DNA from: Branchiostoma floridae
Taxonomy: Eukaryota > Chordata > Leptocardii > Amphioxiformes > Branchiostomatidae
DNA length: 64,000 bases
Assembly (NCBI RefSeq): GCF_000003815.2
Contig: NC_049979.1
Span: forward strand, 14,293,307 to 14,357,306
Direction of reading: 5' to 3'
Shown: positions 63,101-64,000 of the stretch, piece by piece
Numbering within the stretch: the first letter of the stretch is position 1
How the letters are laid out: the number at the start of each line of letters is the position of its first letter
Translations under genes and position numbers: made by a program
Notes under the pieces: generated by a model
Told to the model about the DNA's origin: nothing
Seen by the model: the letters and a program-made list of their open reading frames with translations, nothing else
Database searches by the model: none

Positions 63101-63634
63101 AAATTGACAAGATGGAGGAATGTAATTACTGTGATTTTTAAGGTGGAGACACATGTGTTTGTGCAATGTGTTGCCACAGATATTCATTAAATACCAACCA
63201 GAAAATGGGGTAGTACAGTTCTTCATATTTTACTATTGCAAGAATAATGATTAATCATTATTCTTAACTTGTTTCACCAGTATTGTAACTAATAACATTT
63301 GCTAGTGGAATTCCATTATTGGCTGTTATGAGGAAATGGTAAAGCAGATACATTTTACACTAACACCAGGTGAATAGGAGTCTACTGACTTTTGAAGTGT
63401 TTTTATGATATCATTTGTAATGATTACCTATTATGAGTCAGACTGACATGGTGATAAGAAAATAGTACACACTTTCTTAGTGTTTGTGTATTTTGTTGTC
63501 AGGGTGTGGAAAGAGGTATAAGAACCGTCCGGGGCTGAACTACCATTACACACACTTCCACAATGGGGAAATTCCTGACAGTGGGAAGGAGGAGGACTCC
63601 CCCCCTCCCAGACAGGCCAATGGAGATGGGGAGG
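51105..63634 (+). CDS. DPF: DPF-family (requiem/BAF45) chromatin protein, 3' end outside window
   Basis: DPF proteins are BAF (SWI/SNF) remodelling subunits that read acylated histone H3 with tandem PHD fingers. Exons seen: 51105-51157 ([17 protein letters not shown]), 54018-54313, 55206-55405 and 63503-63634. The second exon carries the conserved N-terminal requiem domain ([47 protein letters not shown]). The third is acidic ([20 protein letters not shown]) and ends in basic RRKRRR, a likely nuclear signal. The fourth holds most of the Kruppel-type C2H2 finger ([19 protein letters not shown]). Phases join for the first three exons. The third exon ends in phase 0 but the fourth starts in phase 1, and the finger's first cysteine is missing. 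At least one exon therefore lies unseen in 55406-63502, possibly in an N gap. The PHD fingers lie beyond the window. Confidence 0.92.
51158..54017 (+). other. DPF intron 1, no gene recognised
   Basis: A/T-rich intron of 2.9 kb. Short open frames occur on both strands but none shows codon pattern, splice context or similarity that supports an exon. Confidence 0.6.
54314..55205 (+). other. DPF intron 2, nothing recognised
   Basis: Intronic sequence of about 0.9 kb with no recognised element. Confidence 0.6.
56203..56319. other. Assembly gap (117 N)
   Basis: Gap inside the DPF intron or introns between 55406 and 63502. It could contain part of a missing exon. Confidence 0.99.
57503..57702. repeat. 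Diverged 105-bp tandem duplication
   Basis: 57503-57600 and 57608-57702 align end to end at roughly 70 percent by eye. Shared words are TTGATAGCTG/CTGATAGCTG, AGCAAGACAA/AACAAGACAA, GAGACAT and CATCAA. The segment is non-coding and lies in a DPF intron. It is an old duplication, with no transposon ends seen. Confidence 0.65.
59157..59256. other. Assembly gap (100 N)
   Basis: Placeholder-length gap in a DPF intron. Confidence 0.99.
59989..60323. other. Assembly gap (335 N)
   Basis: Gap in a DPF intron about 200 bases upstream of the repeat that precedes the LINE. Confidence 0.99.
60529..60663 (+). repeat. Direct repeat A flanking the LINE
   Basis: 135 bp from GGATCCTGCA to GACACATGTGT, repeated in the same orientation at 63025-63158. 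Differences are nine C-versus-G positions clustered in 60540-60578, plus one indel and about three other substitutions. Confidence 0.9.
60664..63024 (+). mobile_element. 5'-truncated non-LTR retrotransposon (LINE, CR1/Jockey-like)
   Basis: The element moves by target-primed reverse transcription. What remains starts in the last part of the endonuclease, with [20 protein letters not shown] and the GTSDHSVV motif. It continues through the linker into the reverse transcriptase ([12 protein letters not shown], then after a gap [20 protein letters not shown] and the catalytic [10 protein letters not shown]), and ends in the C-terminal region [18 protein letters not shown]. There are no internal stops on either side of the N gap (61776-62005), so the copy is fairly young. 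The 5' endonuclease and ORF1 are absent, and an in-frame TAG lies just upstream of the first similarity. No poly(A) or microsatellite tail is seen; the frame runs on into the flanking direct repeat. Confidence 0.9.
61776..62005. other. Assembly gap (230 N) within the LINE reverse transcriptase
   Basis: The gap removes the reverse-transcriptase segment between NIPVVVLKN...CPVF and [11 protein letters not shown]. The register changes across it, which is expected for an estimated gap length. Confidence 0.99.
63025..63158 (+). repeat. Direct repeat B flanking the LINE
   Basis: Second copy of the 135-bp repeat, directly continuous with the LINE reading frame (stop at 63037-63039). Between 63035 and 63073 it contains no cytosine at all. 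Confidence 0.9.
63159..63502 (+). other. DPF intron segment
   Basis: A/T-rich intronic sequence between the LINE-associated repeat and the zinc-finger exon. It contains the small inverted pair AATAATGATTAATCATTATT near 63241. Confidence 0.6.
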
Positions 63635-64000
63635 GTAAGTTTCCTCTGCTAACCATAACTCATCATAGTGGCCAGTCTTTATGATAAGTTTCACTTTCCT
63701 GGTTTAACAATGAAATCATGTGTGTCTAATGCTAACAAACTGAAAATATTGAAAATTGTAAGCTGGCATGGAAAATTCCCACTTGTAATTTGCAGGCAAA
63801 AAATATAGATATATACAATTTGGTAAAGTAATGCTATCCATCTATCATGAATCACATGTTGCAGAAAACAGAGATTCAGTATTTCTAGCCCTGTATTGAT
63901 GTATTGGGTTTGGCCTAATTCTGTGTTTCTGTCCTCTATCTGGAGTTTCTGGGCTGTCTCCCTCTGCTGTCCTCCAACTGTTGACATTCCATTGTTTTGC
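63635..64000 (+). other. DPF intron running out of the window
   Basis: Begins with the donor GTAAGT after the zinc-finger exon. No further exon is recognised before the window ends. Confidence 0.6.

Overview
This is a eukaryotic, intron-rich animal genome window. It has short exons with GT-AG introns, four animal gene families, dense transposon remnants and six runs of N marking assembly gaps. Gene content, repeat style and recurrent ACATGTA/AACGTTA words suggest an invertebrate chordate such as amphioxus (Branchiostoma). The organism is an inference; the gene families are read directly from the translations.

Layout. (1) 1-12016, + strand: the 3' two thirds or more of ERCC2/XPD, the TFIIH 5'-3' DNA helicase. 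One exon edge has been amplified into a 46-bp minisatellite that copies its own splice donor. The intron just before helicase motif VI carries a complete-looking 5.4-kb hAT DNA transposon (5740-11173) with an uninterrupted two-exon transposase. (2) 14152-20646, + strand: a complete 19-exon peroxisomal acyl-CoA oxidase-like gene ending in the peroxisomal signal SKL. (3) 23014-48540, - strand: a RIN-family (Ras and Rab interactor) Rab5 exchange factor with SH2, proline-rich, RIN-homology, VPS9 and RA domains in 21 reconstructed coding exons. One of its introns holds a 4.9-kb DIRS-like tyrosine-recombinase retrotransposon (25138-30081), recognised by inverted terminal repeats plus an internal complementary region. 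(4) 51105 to beyond the window end, + strand: a DPF (requiem/BAF45) chromatin gene, divergent from RIN. Its 8-kb intron holds a 5'-truncated LINE between two 135-bp direct repeats.

The host genes have unrelated jobs (DNA repair/transcription, peroxisomal beta-oxidation, endosomal Rab5 signalling, BAF chromatin remodelling), so nothing here is an operon-like pathway. The three gene starts visible in the window share the YY1-type core AAAATGGCG at or near the first ATG. The points most worth a second look are the phase-compatible ERCC2-hAT arrangement, the splice-donor minisatellite with its every-third-unit stop-codon avoidance, the intact DIRS architecture, and a one-way C/G difference cluster between the repeats flanking the LINE.
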